Source: Chitinophaga costaii
GTDB taxonomy: Bacteria > Bacteroidota > Bacteroidia > Chitinophagales > Chitinophagaceae
NCBI RefSeq assembly: GCF_900094705.1
Contig: NZ_FMAR01000003.1
Span: 388,879-452,878 of the forward strand
Direction: 5' to 3'
DNA length: 64,000 nt
The notes under the pieces were generated by a model. That model was given only the letters and a program-made list of their open reading frames with translations, had not been told where the DNA came from and made no database searches. The translations under genes and the position numbers were made by a program. Position 1 is the first letter of the stretch; each line of letters starts with the position of its first letter. Shown here piece by piece: positions 44,917 through 54,293 of the stretch.

Positions 44917-45984
44917 ATGAAATTCCAGTGTTATATACAAAGCAGTTGTGCAATTTCTCCGCAACACACCTTTCAACAGGATATTTTTTCGGAGGCGCTG
45001 CAAACCACCGATACCAATATGTTGCAGGCCTGGCAGCCATCATATGCCGGTCTTATACCACCTAATAGCCTGCGCCGCATGAGTAAAGCGCTGAAAATGG
45101 GCCTGGCTGCCGCCAGCCAATGCCTGGCCGAAGGTGGTATTGCTAACCCCGGTGCCATCATTACCGGCACCGGAAAGGGTAGCCTGCAAGACATGGAAAA
45201 GTTTATCAAAGACATCCAGACTTACCACGAAACCGCCCTCAATCCTACCCAGTTTATCCAATCTACCTTCAATGCGGTGAACGGGCTGATTGCGCTTCAA
45301 CAGCAAAATACCCAGTACAACAACACCTTTGTACACCGTGGTCTTTCTTTTGAAAGTGCCCTGCTGGATGCCCTGTTGCAACTATCCGCTGGCAAACACC
45401 ATGTGTTGCTGGGCGGTTTCGACGAAGTAACGCCCGACCAGTTCCAGATAAAAAGCCATAGCGGCTGGTGGAAGCAGGAGAAGATTCATAGCGCCGCATT
45501 ACTGCAACACCTTTCGCCCGGCACCATTGCCGGCGAAGGCGCAGTGTTTTTCCTGCTGGCAAACCAGCCGGGCGATCATCCCGCAGCCAGTATTGAAGGC
45601 ATGAAGTTATTACACAAGCCTTCCTCCCACAAGCTGGATACAGCCTTGCAGCAATTCCTGGACGAACATGCTTTGCAGCCAGGCCACATAGACCTGCTCA
45701 TGAGTGGGCGTAATGGCGATAGTAATTACCAGCACTTTTACGACCAGGTGGCACAGGCGCTGCCGGGTATACCTGAAGTATCGTTTAAACCGCTGTGTGG
45801 GGAATATGATACGGCCCATGCATTTGGCTTGTGGCTGGCCGCTCAAATGATTAAAGCCGGAAAGGCACCACAGCAGTGGTTTCCAGCGGGTACGGTTTTT
45901 CCTAAAGCCTACCGTACGGTATTATTGTATAATCAATATTACGGGGAGCAGCATGCTTTTATACTGCTCAAAAAAGCGCTGTAA
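44917..45984 (+). CDS. Chain-length-factor-like ketosynthase homologue without catalytic Cys
   Basis: A 355-residue thiolase-fold protein related to ketosynthases (GAIITGTGKGSLQDMEKF, QFIQSTFNAVNGLIALQQQ, GEGAVFFLLANQ). The position of the active-site Cys is taken by FVHRGLSFESALL, which has none. It is shorter than a full KS. This fits the beta (chain-length-factor) subunit that pairs with the 43702 enzyme. It starts 9 bp downstream of it and is the last cluster gene in the window; a convergent peptidase gene follows 27 bp later. Confidence 0.85.
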   Translation: MKFQCYIQSSCAISPQHTFQQDIFSEALQTTDTNMLQAWQPSYAGLIPPNSLRRMSKALKMGLAAASQCLAEGGIANPGAIITGTGKGSLQDMEKFIKDIQTYHETALNPTQFIQSTFNAVNGLIALQQQNTQYNNTFVHRGLSFESALLDALLQLSAGKHHVLLGGFDEVTPDQFQIKSHSGWWKQEKIHSAALLQHLSPGTIAGEGAVFFLLANQPGDHPAASIEGMKLLHKPSSHKLDTALQQFLDEHALQPGHIDLLMSGRNGDSNYQHFYDQVAQALPGIPEVSFKPLCGEYDTAHAFGLWLAAQMIKAGKAPQQWFPAGTVFPKAYRTVLLYNQYYGEQHAFILLKKAL

Positions 45985-46011
45985 ATGGCTATTGAGGCCA
46001 TGGTACAAGGC

Positions 46012-47778
46012 TTATTCATTCACCACCCGGAATACAGGGTATCTCAAAAAACCTGGCTCTGCATACGGGGAATGCTTGTACACAAATTCCAGTTGTGCAG
46101 CGGCGCTCTTCGCAAAAGCCGTATCGGCAGCCCTTTGCCGGGCCAATAAAGCTTGCAAGTCTGCATGCTGGCTCAAATAATCTGCGGCAATATCTTCAAA
46201 CACATAATCCGAATACCCTTCTTTCTGGCCCAGGATGGCGTCAAAGAAATTCCATGCAAAGAATGAATCGCCGGCAGTGGGTTCCAGGGTTTCCATGAGG
46301 TAGCGGTTGGCCACCTGGTTCATAGGAATGTAATAATCACCTTTCCGGAAGGAGATGCGTTGCAGGCTGGTACTGGTTTTTACGCCGCTATGCAGGAAAT
46401 GTTTTTCGTACGGGCGGGCAGCAGTTTTATAATCCTCGATATGATAAACGGCTACGGCTATGGTGGTATCGTGCGCCAGTGGTTGCAGGAGTACCTGGTT
46501 ATTTTTCAAAATATCGATCACGGCCCACCAGCCTTGGGGAATAATGTAGGCGGTTGGTTTGGCTACATAATTGCCCGGGGTAAAGTGGTTGTAAAATTTC
46601 ACCTGTTTGGTAAAGGGTAAACTGCGATCGTAATAAAGCCTGGGTAGGCCGGAAATGCCGCTGGGCTTATATCCTGCCTGAAAGCCCTTGAAGGGGATGA
46701 GCGAATCGCGCTGCATATCGGGCTTCCATTCCAGCGGGAAACTGGTTTGGGTGCGTACTTCTTTTTTCGTTTGCGCACGCAGGGCGGCCATATCGTTACT
46801 GTGGGCGCTGGTGAAGGCAATGAAACATTCCATCAGGGCATAAGTAGCCTTTACACGCAGGGCATAGGCCTTGAGCATATGTGTTTCAGGCATAAAAGCG
46901 AAGGTGTGAAACAGGGTGGCGTAGCCAGTGGAATAGCGGGGATTGTCCTGGAAGGCTACCCAACCACTGTCGGGCAGGTCGCCGTTATGATTTACGTAAG
47001 GTACCAGGTCGTACCCCTTTTCCTTCATCAATGTAAACAGGCCGGGTTCGAACTGGTTGCGCAAAAAATCGCCCATGCCGCCGCCCAGTTTATCCGGCTG
47101 GGAGGTGAGCAGGGTCATAATATGCTGGTAATCGGCCCCATTGCTCACGTGGTTGTCGATCAACACATCTGGATCTGTGAGTTGATAAATTTGCTGGAAG
47201 GCCAGGGCATTTTTGGAGTCGGACTTAATAAAATCCCGGTTCAGGTCCAGGTTTTGCCCGTTGCCGCGGCTGCCAAATGCCGCCGGCCCGTTTTGATCTA
47301 CCCGGAAATCGGGGCTGCGATTTAGTGCACCGCCAATGTTGTAAAGGGGGATCACGGCCAGCACAATATTGGCCGGCAGGTTTTTCCTGCCCAGGGCTAT
47401 ATCGCGCAGCAACAGCATACTGGCATCTACGCCATCCGGCTCGCCGGGGTGAATGCCGTTATTAATGAGGATAATGCGTTTGTTTTGCTGGTGGAGGTGG
47501 GCAAAGTCAAATTCCCCGCCAGGGCTGTACACCAACAGGTGTAGGGGAAAGCCGGCATCGGTTTGCCCTACTGTGCGCAGTTGCATCGTGTGAGGGAATC
47601 GCTTGGCCAGGGTTTGGTAATATTGAATGCATTGTGCATAAGTAACCGTTTCCTGTGCATGAGACCTTTCAAAAACGGTGGACAGGTCTTGCGCCCATGT
47701 TGCGTGGGCTATGCAGCATAAGAACAGCGGTAAATATAGCATGCAGCGAAGCAGCCGGGCTGGGAGGAAGTGACGCAT
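46012..47778 (-). CDS. Exported M14-family zinc carboxypeptidase
   Basis: A 588-residue secreted metallopeptidase (signal through about residue 29). Zinc ligands His110 and Glu113 lie in HPGEPDG, with the third ligand in DNHVSNGADYQH (His210). A substrate-binding Arg is in LDLNRDF (Arg181). The C-terminal 270 residues are beta-rich. The catalytic Glu is not placed with certainty. A perfect -7 box (TATCTTTG) lies at 47832-47825 about 46 bp upstream. It has no link with the pigment genes other than position. Confidence 0.88.
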   Translation of the reverse strand: MRHFLPARLLRCMLYLPLFLCCIAHATWAQDLSTVFERSHAQETVTYAQCIQYYQTLAKRFPHTMQLRTVGQTDAGFPLHLLVYSPGGEFDFAHLHQQNKRIILINNGIHPGEPDGVDASMLLLRDIALGRKNLPANIVLAVIPLYNIGGALNRSPDFRVDQNGPAAFGSRGNGQNLDLNRDFIKSDSKNALAFQQIYQLTDPDVLIDNHVSNGADYQHIMTLLTSQPDKLGGGMGDFLRNQFEPGLFTLMKEKGYDLVPYVNHNGDLPDSGWVAFQDNPRYSTGYATLFHTFAFMPETHMLKAYALRVKATYALMECFIAFTSAHSNDMAALRAQTKKEVRTQTSFPLEWKPDMQRDSLIPFKGFQAGYKPSGISGLPRLYYDRSLPFTKQVKFYNHFTPGNYVAKPTAYIIPQGWWAVIDILKNNQVLLQPLAHDTTIAVAVYHIEDYKTAARPYEKHFLHSGVKTSTSLQRISFRKGDYYIPMNQVANRYLMETLEPTAGDSFFAWNFFDAILGQKEGYSDYVFEDIAADYLSQHADLQALLARQRAADTAFAKSAAAQLEFVYKHSPYAEPGFLRYPVFRVVNE

Positions 47779-47824
47779 GAGTGGTATGGATATCTTTGAA
47801 GGATGGTATACTATAATCTACAGG

Positions 47825-47832
47825 CAAAGATA
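47825..47832 (-). promoter_or_regulatory. Candidate -7 element of the M14 peptidase gene
   Basis: TATCTTTG on the minus strand, a perfect TAnnTTTG; no TTTG is found at the expected distance upstream. Confidence 0.4.
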
Positions 47833-47899
47833 ATTTTTTGCGCTGGGGTGGGGGTGGAAATGGGATGGTTGGCTGGATGGCGGAGTGAATACCGCACAC

Positions 47900-47932
47900 A
47901 AAAAAAGCCCCTGCTGTTTGCCAGCAGGAGCT
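47900..47932 (-). terminator. Intrinsic terminator of rpsT
   Basis: On the minus strand AGCTCCTGCTG (47932-47922) pairs with CAGCAGGGGCT (47916-47906) with one mismatch, followed by a T run. Confidence 0.82.
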
Positions 47933-47958
47933 ATTGTATGGTTATATCTTTACAGCAA

Positions 47959-48213
47959 TTAAGCTAAAGCGTTCACTTTTTTGGTCAGCTTACTTTTCAG
48001 GTTAGCTGCTTTGTTCTTATGGATAACATTGCGTTTAGCCAGCTTGTCGATCATGGAGATCACAGATGGTAATTCCGCTCCTGCAGCCGCTTTATCGGTA
48101 ATTACTTTCAGATCACGGATGGCATTACGCGTTGTCTTACCGTAGTAACGGTTACGTTCATTACGCTTGGTACTCTGACGTACGTCTTTTTTCGTTGCTT
48201 TATGGTTTGCCAT
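47959..48213 (-). CDS. rpsT: 30S ribosomal protein S20
   Basis: An 84-residue, highly basic S20, which binds 16S rRNA early in small-subunit assembly. Recognisable are [20 protein letters not shown], then [12 protein letters not shown] and [20 protein letters not shown]. It is monocistronic with a perfect -7 box (TACCTTTG) upstream and a terminator 27 bp after the stop. Confidence 0.96.
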   Translation of the reverse strand: MANHKATKKDVRQSTKRNERNRYYGKTTRNAIRDLKVITDKAAAGAELPSVISMIDKLAKRNVIHKNKAANLKSKLTKKVNALA

Positions 48214-48242
48214 TAGTTTATTATATTCTTGTTATGGGACGG

Positions 48243-48250
48243 CAAAGGTA
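48243..48250 (-). promoter_or_regulatory. Promoter -7 element of rpsT
   Basis: TACCTTTG on the minus strand. At the matching -33 distance (19 nt) the sequence is TTTT, one base off TTTG. The leader would be about 25 nt. Confidence 0.55.
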
Positions 48251-48473
48251 AAACATTTCCTGACTTAAAAAAATCTTTTCTGAAGGCGAGATCTTTCCGG
48301 GAGCAGTGGAAACCCGGCGGCCGTTGCCCGGTTTAAAAACACAAAAGTACGTTAAATTCTAATACTATTCTTGCGGACCCGTCATCTAAAATAGCCCACT
48401 CATGGCCGGTTATCTTGCTTTGCCGGAGGGTCACATATAAAAATAAGTAATGCAAAATTGCGTGTCTTTTTTA

Positions 48474-48504
48474 TTAGAACATTACAAAAAAGAGTCGATA
48501 TTTG
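48474..48504 (+). promoter_or_regulatory. Possible sucA promoter
   Basis: TTAG (48474-48477), 19 nt, GATATTTG (48497-48504). Each element has one mismatch to TTTG/TAnnTTTG; spacing is exact. The leader to the ATG at 48581 would be about 70 nt. Confidence 0.35.
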
Positions 48505-48580
48505 CATCCCGTATAGTATATTAATAGGAAGCATTTCACGCTTAGCATTAGCAAAGAAGATTAAGAAAAACTCGTTGGAA

Positions 48581-51340
48581 ATGAAGGATTTCTCATTTGT
48601 CACTAACTCGCATCCTGCTTACATAGAATCGTTATACCAGGATTTCACGAAAGATCCGCAGTCGGTTGATCCTGAATGGGTAAAATTTTTTGAAGGATTT
48701 GATTTCGCGGTATCCCAGGTAAACGGTAAGGCAGGACCCGCCACAGTGGCCCCCGCCAGCAGCAATGGGCTGCCGGTTTCCAACGAACAGCTGGTGAAGG
48801 AACTGGGTGTGTACCGCCTCATCCATGCCTACCGCAAAAGGGGGCATTTAGTAGCCAAAACCAATCCCATCCGGGAACGCAAAGACCGGCATGCCAATCT
48901 TGATATTTCATTCTTTGGCCTTTCTGATGCCGACCTGAAAACGGAATTTTATGCTGCTCAGGTGTTGGGTTTAGGTAAGGTATCGCTTGAAAAGATAGTA
49001 GCCTTTCTGCAAAAAATTTACGCGGGTGCTGTAGGTCTTGAATTTACCTACATCAACGACGCTAAGAAAACGGAATGGCTGCAACAGGCGTTTGAAACCG
49101 CCATGCAAAAGCCCCTCAGCGTACCTCAAAAACGCCGCATTCTTCAGAAACTGAACCAGGGGGTTATCTTCGAAAAATTTCTGCATACCAAATACATCGG
49201 GCAAAAGCGTTTTGGCCTGGAAGGGGGCGAATCCACCATTCCTTCGCTAGATGCCATGATTAACATTGCCGGCGACGACGGTGTACAGGAAGTCGTGATC
49301 GGCATGGCCCACCGTGGCCGCCTGAACGTGCTGGCCAATATCATGGGCAAAACTTACGAGCAGATCTTTTCAGAATTTGAAGGCAAAGTAATTCCCGACA
49401 GTACTATGGGTAGCGGCGATGTGAAATACCACCTGGGTTTCCGCGCCGAGCATACTACCCCCGGGGGCAAAAAGGTAAACCTGCAACTGGCGCCCAACCC
49501 TTCCCACCTGGAAGCTGTAGACCCTGTAGTACTTGGTTTTGCCCGTAGCAAATCGGACGTAATTTATAACAGCGATTATGATAAGGTAATGCCCATCCTC
49601 ATACATGGCGACGCCGCCGTGGCCGGCCAGGGCATTATTTACGAAATAGCCCAGATGGCCAACCTGAAAGGATATTACACCGGGGGTACTATGCACCTGG
49701 TGATTAATAACCAGATAGGGTTTACCACGGATTTTGACGATGCCCGCTCTTCCGATTACTGTACCAGCGTAGCCGCTATCATACAGGCACCGGTATTCCA
49801 TGTAAACGGCGACGATGCCGAGGCGGTGGTAAAAGTATCGGAGATTGCCACCCGTTTCCGCCAGGAGTTTAATTGCGATGTATTTGTGGATCTAGTGTGC
49901 TACCGCAAGCATGGTCATAACGAGGGTGATGAGCCAAAGTTTACCCAACCCAGCCTGTACGCCCTCATCGATAAACATCCGAACCCACGGGAGAAGTATG
50001 TGGAGTACCTGCTGAACAACGGCGAGCCGGACGCACAGGCCCTGGCCAAAGAAATGGAACAAAGTTTCTGGGCCGACCTGCAAGCAAGGCTGGATGAAAT
50101 AAAGCAACACCCGCTGCCCTACACGCCGCAGAAGCCGGAAGAGTGGTGGGCCGCCCTGCGCAAGAGCAATAACAGCGACTTTGAGGCATCGCCGGTTACG
50201 GCTATTACGGAGGCCGACTTTAAAAAATTATTTGCCCAGTTAATGAGCTGGCCTTCCGACTTTGTGCCGCTGCGTAAAGTGGAAAAACTGCTCCAGGACA
50301 AGATCAAATTATATGATACGGAAGGCAAGGTAGACTGGGCCACCGGCGAACTGCTGGCCTATGCCAGTTTGCTGCTGGAAGGCAAGGATGTGCGCATGAG
50401 TGGGGAAGACGTAAAACGCGGCACTTTCTCTCACCGCCATGCCGTACTGTTCGACGAAAATACCAATGCTACTTACAACCGGCTGGGCAATATCGGGAAT
50501 GGTACCAACAAATTCCGCATTTACAACTCCTTGCTAAGCGAGTTTGGCGTAATGGGGTTTGAATATGGTTATGCCATGGCCAATCCTAACAGCCTCGTGC
50601 TGTGGGAGGCACAGTATGGCGATTTTGCCAACGGTGCCCAAACGGTTATCGACCAATACATCACCAGCGCCGAGCAGAAATGGGGTACGCAAAACGGCCT
50701 GGTACTGCTGTTGCCGCATGGGTACGAAGGCGGTGGCCCAGACCACTCCAACGCCCGCCCAGAGCGTTTCCTGCAAGCCTGCGCCGAAGACAATATCATT
50801 GTTACCAATATCACCACGGCGGCCAACTTCTTCCATGCGCTGCGCCGCCAGCTTACCTGGCCGTTCCGCAAGCCGCTAGTCAATTTTTCGCCCAAGGCTA
50901 ACCTGCGTCATGCCGGTTCTTACTCTACCATCCAGGAATTTACCACCGGTGGTTTCCAGGAAGTACTGGACGATCCGTTTATCACAGATGCTGGTACTGT
51001 AAAGAAAGTGTTGTTGTGTTCCGGTAAAATGTATTTCGACCTGAGTGAAAAACAGGTTAAAGACAACCGTAAAGATGTGGCCATTGTACGCCTGGAGCAA
51101 CTGTTTCCGCTGCCCGTGAAACAACTGGAAGCCATTCAGCAGAAATACAAGGGAGCCACCTGCTTCTGGGTACAGGAAGAGCCGCTCAATATGGGTGCCG
51201 CTGCTTTCCTGCAAATGAACCTGAAGCAACTGAACTATGGCGTCATCAGCCGCAACCCGAGTGCCGCTACGGCCACTGGTTATGGAAAGGTGCATACCCG
51301 GGAGCAACTGGAGATTATCGAGACAGCATTTAATATTTAA
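48581..51340 (+). CDS. sucA: 2-oxoglutarate dehydrogenase E1 component
   Basis: A 919-residue thiamine-diphosphate enzyme of the TCA cycle that decarboxylates 2-oxoglutarate and passes the succinyl group to the lipoyl E2. I choose the ATG at 48581 because MKDFSFVTNSHPAYIESLYQ is the usual start; the open frame upstream contains the promoter. Visible are the ThDP-binding GMAHRGRLNVLANI and HLGFRAEHT, FHVNGDDAEAV, and the C-terminal LLLPHGYEGGGPDHSNARPERFL segment. The E2 gene follows 66 bp downstream. Confidence 0.95.
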   Translation: MKDFSFVTNSHPAYIESLYQDFTKDPQSVDPEWVKFFEGFDFAVSQVNGKAGPATVAPASSNGLPVSNEQLVKELGVYRLIHAYRKRGHLVAKTNPIRERKDRHANLDISFFGLSDADLKTEFYAAQVLGLGKVSLEKIVAFLQKIYAGAVGLEFTYINDAKKTEWLQQAFETAMQKPLSVPQKRRILQKLNQGVIFEKFLHTKYIGQKRFGLEGGESTIPSLDAMINIAGDDGVQEVVIGMAHRGRLNVLANIMGKTYEQIFSEFEGKVIPDSTMGSGDVKYHLGFRAEHTTPGGKKVNLQLAPNPSHLEAVDPVVLGFARSKSDVIYNSDYDKVMPILIHGDAAVAGQGIIYEIAQMANLKGYYTGGTMHLVINNQIGFTTDFDDARSSDYCTSVAAIIQAPVFHVNGDDAEAVVKVSEIATRFRQEFNCDVFVDLVCYRKHGHNEGDEPKFTQPSLYALIDKHPNPREKYVEYLLNNGEPDAQALAKEMEQSFWADLQARLDEIKQHPLPYTPQKPEEWWAALRKSNNSDFEASPVTAITEADFKKLFAQLMSWPSDFVPLRKVEKLLQDKIKLYDTEGKVDWATGELLAYASLLLEGKDVRMSGEDVKRGTFSHRHAVLFDENTNATYNRLGNIGNGTNKFRIYNSLLSEFGVMGFEYGYAMANPNSLVLWEAQYGDFANGAQTVIDQYITSAEQKWGTQNGLVLLLPHGYEGGGPDHSNARPERFLQACAEDNIIVTNITTAANFFHALRRQLTWPFRKPLVNFSPKANLRHAGSYSTIQEFTTGGFQEVLDDPFITDAGTVKKVLLCSGKMYFDLSEKQVKDNRKDVAIVRLEQLFPLPVKQLEAIQQKYKGATCFWVQEEPLNMGAAAFLQMNLKQLNYGVISRNPSAATATGYGKVHTREQLEIIETAFNI

Positions 51341-51406
51341 GGAAGCTATTGGTTGCAAGCAGCGCAGGGCGTGTGTTTCAACATCTAACAATTTTATTCA
51401 GATCAT

Positions 51407-53014
51407 ATGAGTATCGAAATCAAAGTTCCAACGGTAGGAGAATCTATTAGCGAGGTAACAATTGCAAAGTGGTTGAAAAAGGAAGGAGATTATGTGCAGC
51501 AGGATGAAGTGTTGTGTGAACTGGAATCAGAGAAAGCCACCTTTGAGTTGAATGCTGAAAAAGCGGGCCGTATCCATATCGTAGCCGTAGAAGGTGCGAC
51601 CATGAAGATTGGCGATGTAGTAGGCAGTATTGATACCGATGCCGCCGCCCCCAGTGGCGCTGCGCCGGTAGCCGCCCCCGCCGCCGCTACACCCGCCCCG
51701 GTAGCTGCACCTACCCCTGCTGCTACCGCTGCCCCCGCCCCGGTTGCGGCTGCTCCTTCCGCCCCGGAAGCACCTGCGGTAAACAAAGGCGTGGTAGACC
51801 TGAAAGTGCCTACCGTTGGTGAATCCATCAGCGAGGTAACCCTTGTGCGCTGGGTGAAAGCCGATCAGGAATATGTATCGCGCGATGAAGTGGTTTGTGA
51901 GCTGGAATCTGAAAAAGCCACTTTTGAACTGAATGCCGAAGAAGCTGGTGCCTTGCAACGCGTAGCCAAAGAGGGCGATGTGCTGAAGATAGGCGATGTA
52001 GTAGGCAAGATCGATACCTCCGTAGCCCGCCCTGCGGGTACACCCACCCCGGCTGCTGCTCCCGCCGCTGCTGCCACCCCGTCCGCACAGCCGTCTGCAC
52101 CGTCTGCACCCGTGATATCCATTCCCAACGATATTAAAGCCACGCCGGTAGCCGCCGCCGTGATTGCCGATAAACAGGTAGACCCGAAAACCATTACCGG
52201 TACCGGGGCTCATGGCAAGATTCTTAAAGACGATGTATTTGCCGCCCTGCAACATCCAGGGGTATCCATTGGGCAGCCCTTGTTTAGCCGAGAGGCGCGT
52301 CGTGAGAAAATGAGTAACCTGCGCAAAACCGTGAGCCGCCGCCTGGTGGAAGCCAAGAACACCACGGCCATGCTCACCACCTTTAACGAGGTAGACATGT
52401 CTGCCATCATGGACATTCGCGCGAAGTATAAAGAGGTGTTTAAAAAGGCACATGAAGTGAACCTTGGTTTCATGAGTTTCTTTACCAAAGCGGTATGTTA
52501 CGCCTTGCAGGAATTTCCTGCGGTGAATGCCTACATCGATGGGGAAGAGCTGGTATACCACGATTACTGTGATATTTCCATTGCTGTATCTGCCCCCAAA
52601 GGCCTGGTAGTACCGGTGATCCGCAACGCGGAAAGCCTGGGCATGGCCGACATCGAGAAAAAAGTAGTGGAACTGGCCACCAAGGCCCGTGAAAACAAAC
52701 TTACGATGGACGAAATGACGGGTGGTACCTTCACCATTACCAATGGTGGCGTGTTTGGTTCGCTGATGAGTACCCCGATCATTAACCTGCCCCAATCTGC
52801 CATCCTGGGTATGCATAAAATTCAGGAGCGCCCCATGGCCATCAACGGCCAGGTGGTGATACGTCCGATGATGTACCTGGCGCTGAGTTACGACCACCGC
52901 ATCATTGACGGGCGCGAATCGGTGAGCTTCCTGGTAAAAGTAAAAGACCTGCTGGAAAATCCGGAGCAACTGCTCTTTGGCAAAGACCCTGTAAAGGCCT
53001 TGCTGAAACTGTAG
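51407..53014 (+). CDS. sucB: Dihydrolipoyl succinyltransferase E2o with two lipoyl domains
   Basis: A 535-residue E2 of the 2-oxoglutarate dehydrogenase complex. There are two lipoyl domains: residues about 2-76 with Lys43 in ELESEKATF, and about 131-205 with Lys170 in the same motif. Each is followed by a flexible Ala/Pro/Thr linker (about 79-125 and 207-240). The E1/E3-binding region (about 245-285; [20 protein letters not shown]) is followed by the catalytic domain with His497 and Asp501 in DHRIIDG. E2o usually carries one lipoyl domain, so the duplication is unusual. A strong terminator follows. Confidence 0.92.
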   Translation: MSIEIKVPTVGESISEVTIAKWLKKEGDYVQQDEVLCELESEKATFELNAEKAGRIHIVAVEGATMKIGDVVGSIDTDAAAPSGAAPVAAPAAATPAPVAAPTPAATAAPAPVAAAPSAPEAPAVNKGVVDLKVPTVGESISEVTLVRWVKADQEYVSRDEVVCELESEKATFELNAEEAGALQRVAKEGDVLKIGDVVGKIDTSVARPAGTPTPAAAPAAAATPSAQPSAPSAPVISIPNDIKATPVAAAVIADKQVDPKTITGTGAHGKILKDDVFAALQHPGVSIGQPLFSREARREKMSNLRKTVSRRLVEAKNTTAMLTTFNEVDMSAIMDIRAKYKEVFKKAHEVNLGFMSFFTKAVCYALQEFPAVNAYIDGEELVYHDYCDISIAVSAPKGLVVPVIRNAESLGMADIEKKVVELATKARENKLTMDEMTGGTFTITNGGVFGSLMSTPIINLPQSAILGMHKIQERPMAINGQVVIRPMMYLALSYDHRIIDGRESVSFLVKVKDLLENPEQLLFGKDPVKALLKL

Positions 53015-53034
53015 TAGCTGCTGCATCCATATGG

Positions 53035-53076
53035 GCAAAAGGTAAAATGCACATGCATTTTACCTTTTGCATTTTT
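53035..53076 (+). terminator. Intrinsic terminator of sucAB
   Basis: A 16-bp perfect stem, GCAAAAGGTAAAATGC (53035-53050) with GCATTTTACCTTTTGC (53055-53070), 4-nt loop ACAT, then ATTTTT. Confidence 0.9.
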
Positions 53077-53127
53077 GGTGAAATGCTGGCACAACGGGCA
53101 TTTCACCATTTCTTAAAACAATCAGAC

Positions 53128-54288
53128 ATGACCCGCTGGGAATCCTATATTGTATCGGCCAGGAAAGTATTGGAAGGCTACGACGGCAAGCTACCGCTGC
53201 ACCATTTCCTGAAAGATTTTTTCAAGGCACGGCCGCAGATGGGTAGCCGCGACCGGCGTTGGATAACGCAGCTGGTGTATCACTATTTCCGGCTTGGGCA
53301 TTGGCGGAAAGACTCGCTACCGGTGGAGGAAAGGTTGCTAGCCGGCACCTTTCTTTGTGAGCAAACGCCCAATGAAATACTGGCTTTGCAGAAACCGGAA
53401 TGGAATGAAAAAGTAACCTTGCCCCTGCCGGAAAAAATGAAGCTGCTGGGTATTACAGAAGCGGCCATCTTTCCTTTCATGGGCTACCTTTCTGCCGCAC
53501 TGGATGGGAAGGCGTTTGTAAACTCCTTTTTTTCCCAACCCCGGTTGTTCATCCGCGTGCGCAGGCAGCAACAAACTGCTGTTGAAAAACGGTTGCAGGA
53601 AAAGGACATCGACTTTGAAACGCCCGCCCCTGGCTGTATTTCATTGCCCAATGGTACTAAAATAGAAACCATCCTCCCTGAAAAAAGCTGGTACGTGGTG
53701 CAGGACGCCTCCTCCCAGCAAACTGGTAATTTATTCCAGGCCCGTGCCGGCGAAGCCTGGTGGGATGCCTGTGCAGCCAGCGGTGGCAAGTCTATTTTAC
53801 TGCGGGATAAATGCCCGGAGGTAAACCTAACGGTATCGGATATACGTAAATCTATCTTAGATAATTTGCAACACCGTTTTGCCGATGCCCGCATAGATGG
53901 ATATAAAGGGTATGTGATAGACCTTTCCAATCCATTTTCCAGCCCGGATTTTAAGCCGCTGATGTTTGACGGTATTATTGTAGATGCTCCCTGTACCGGG
54001 GCGGGTACCTGGGCGCGGTCGCCGGAAAATTTGTTTTACTTTTCGGAGAGCCAACTGCGGAGGTTTGAAATGCTGCAACGCAACATCACCACCAACGTGG
54101 TGCCTTACCTGAAGAAAGGGGGGCAGTTGGTGTACATCACCTGTTCTGTATTTGCCTCGGAGAATGAAAGTATGGTGCAATGGCTGGAAGCCAATACATC
54201 CCTGCGCGCGCAGGAGGGTGGGCTGATCCAGGGAATGGGGCAGGGGGCAGACAGTATGTTTGCCGTAAGGTTTGTAAAAGAGGGTTAA
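53128..54288 (+). CDS. RsmB-type RNA cytosine-C5 methyltransferase
   Basis: A 386-residue SAM-dependent enzyme. The N-terminal about 140 residues are a NusB/RsmB-like helical domain. The methyltransferase domain shows the SAM-loop region WWDACAASGGKSILL and the two catalytic cysteines, Cys289 in DAPCTGAGTW (motif IV) and Cys339 in ITCSVF (motif VI). I use the ATG at 53128 because the open frame upstream runs through the sucB terminator. The exact rRNA or tRNA target is not deducible. Confidence 0.88.
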   Translation: MTRWESYIVSARKVLEGYDGKLPLHHFLKDFFKARPQMGSRDRRWITQLVYHYFRLGHWRKDSLPVEERLLAGTFLCEQTPNEILALQKPEWNEKVTLPLPEKMKLLGITEAAIFPFMGYLSAALDGKAFVNSFFSQPRLFIRVRRQQQTAVEKRLQEKDIDFETPAPGCISLPNGTKIETILPEKSWYVVQDASSQQTGNLFQARAGEAWWDACAASGGKSILLRDKCPEVNLTVSDIRKSILDNLQHRFADARIDGYKGYVIDLSNPFSSPDFKPLMFDGIIVDAPCTGAGTWARSPENLFYFSESQLRRFEMLQRNITTNVVPYLKKGGQLVYITCSVFASENESMVQWLEANTSLRAQEGGLIQGMGQGADSMFAVRFVKEG

Positions 54289-54293
54289 GGGCT

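Noticed and set aside
51640..51790. Repeat array, possibly CRISPR-like or a minisatellite
   Set aside because: It is the in-frame Ala/Pro/Thr linker of sucB, with codon repetition but no spacers.
51527..53038. A 503-codon open frame on the minus strand opposite sucB
   Set aside because: It is the mirror of the G+C-rich Ala/Pro/Val coding sequence of sucB; the protein is His/Gly/Tyr-rich with no family character.
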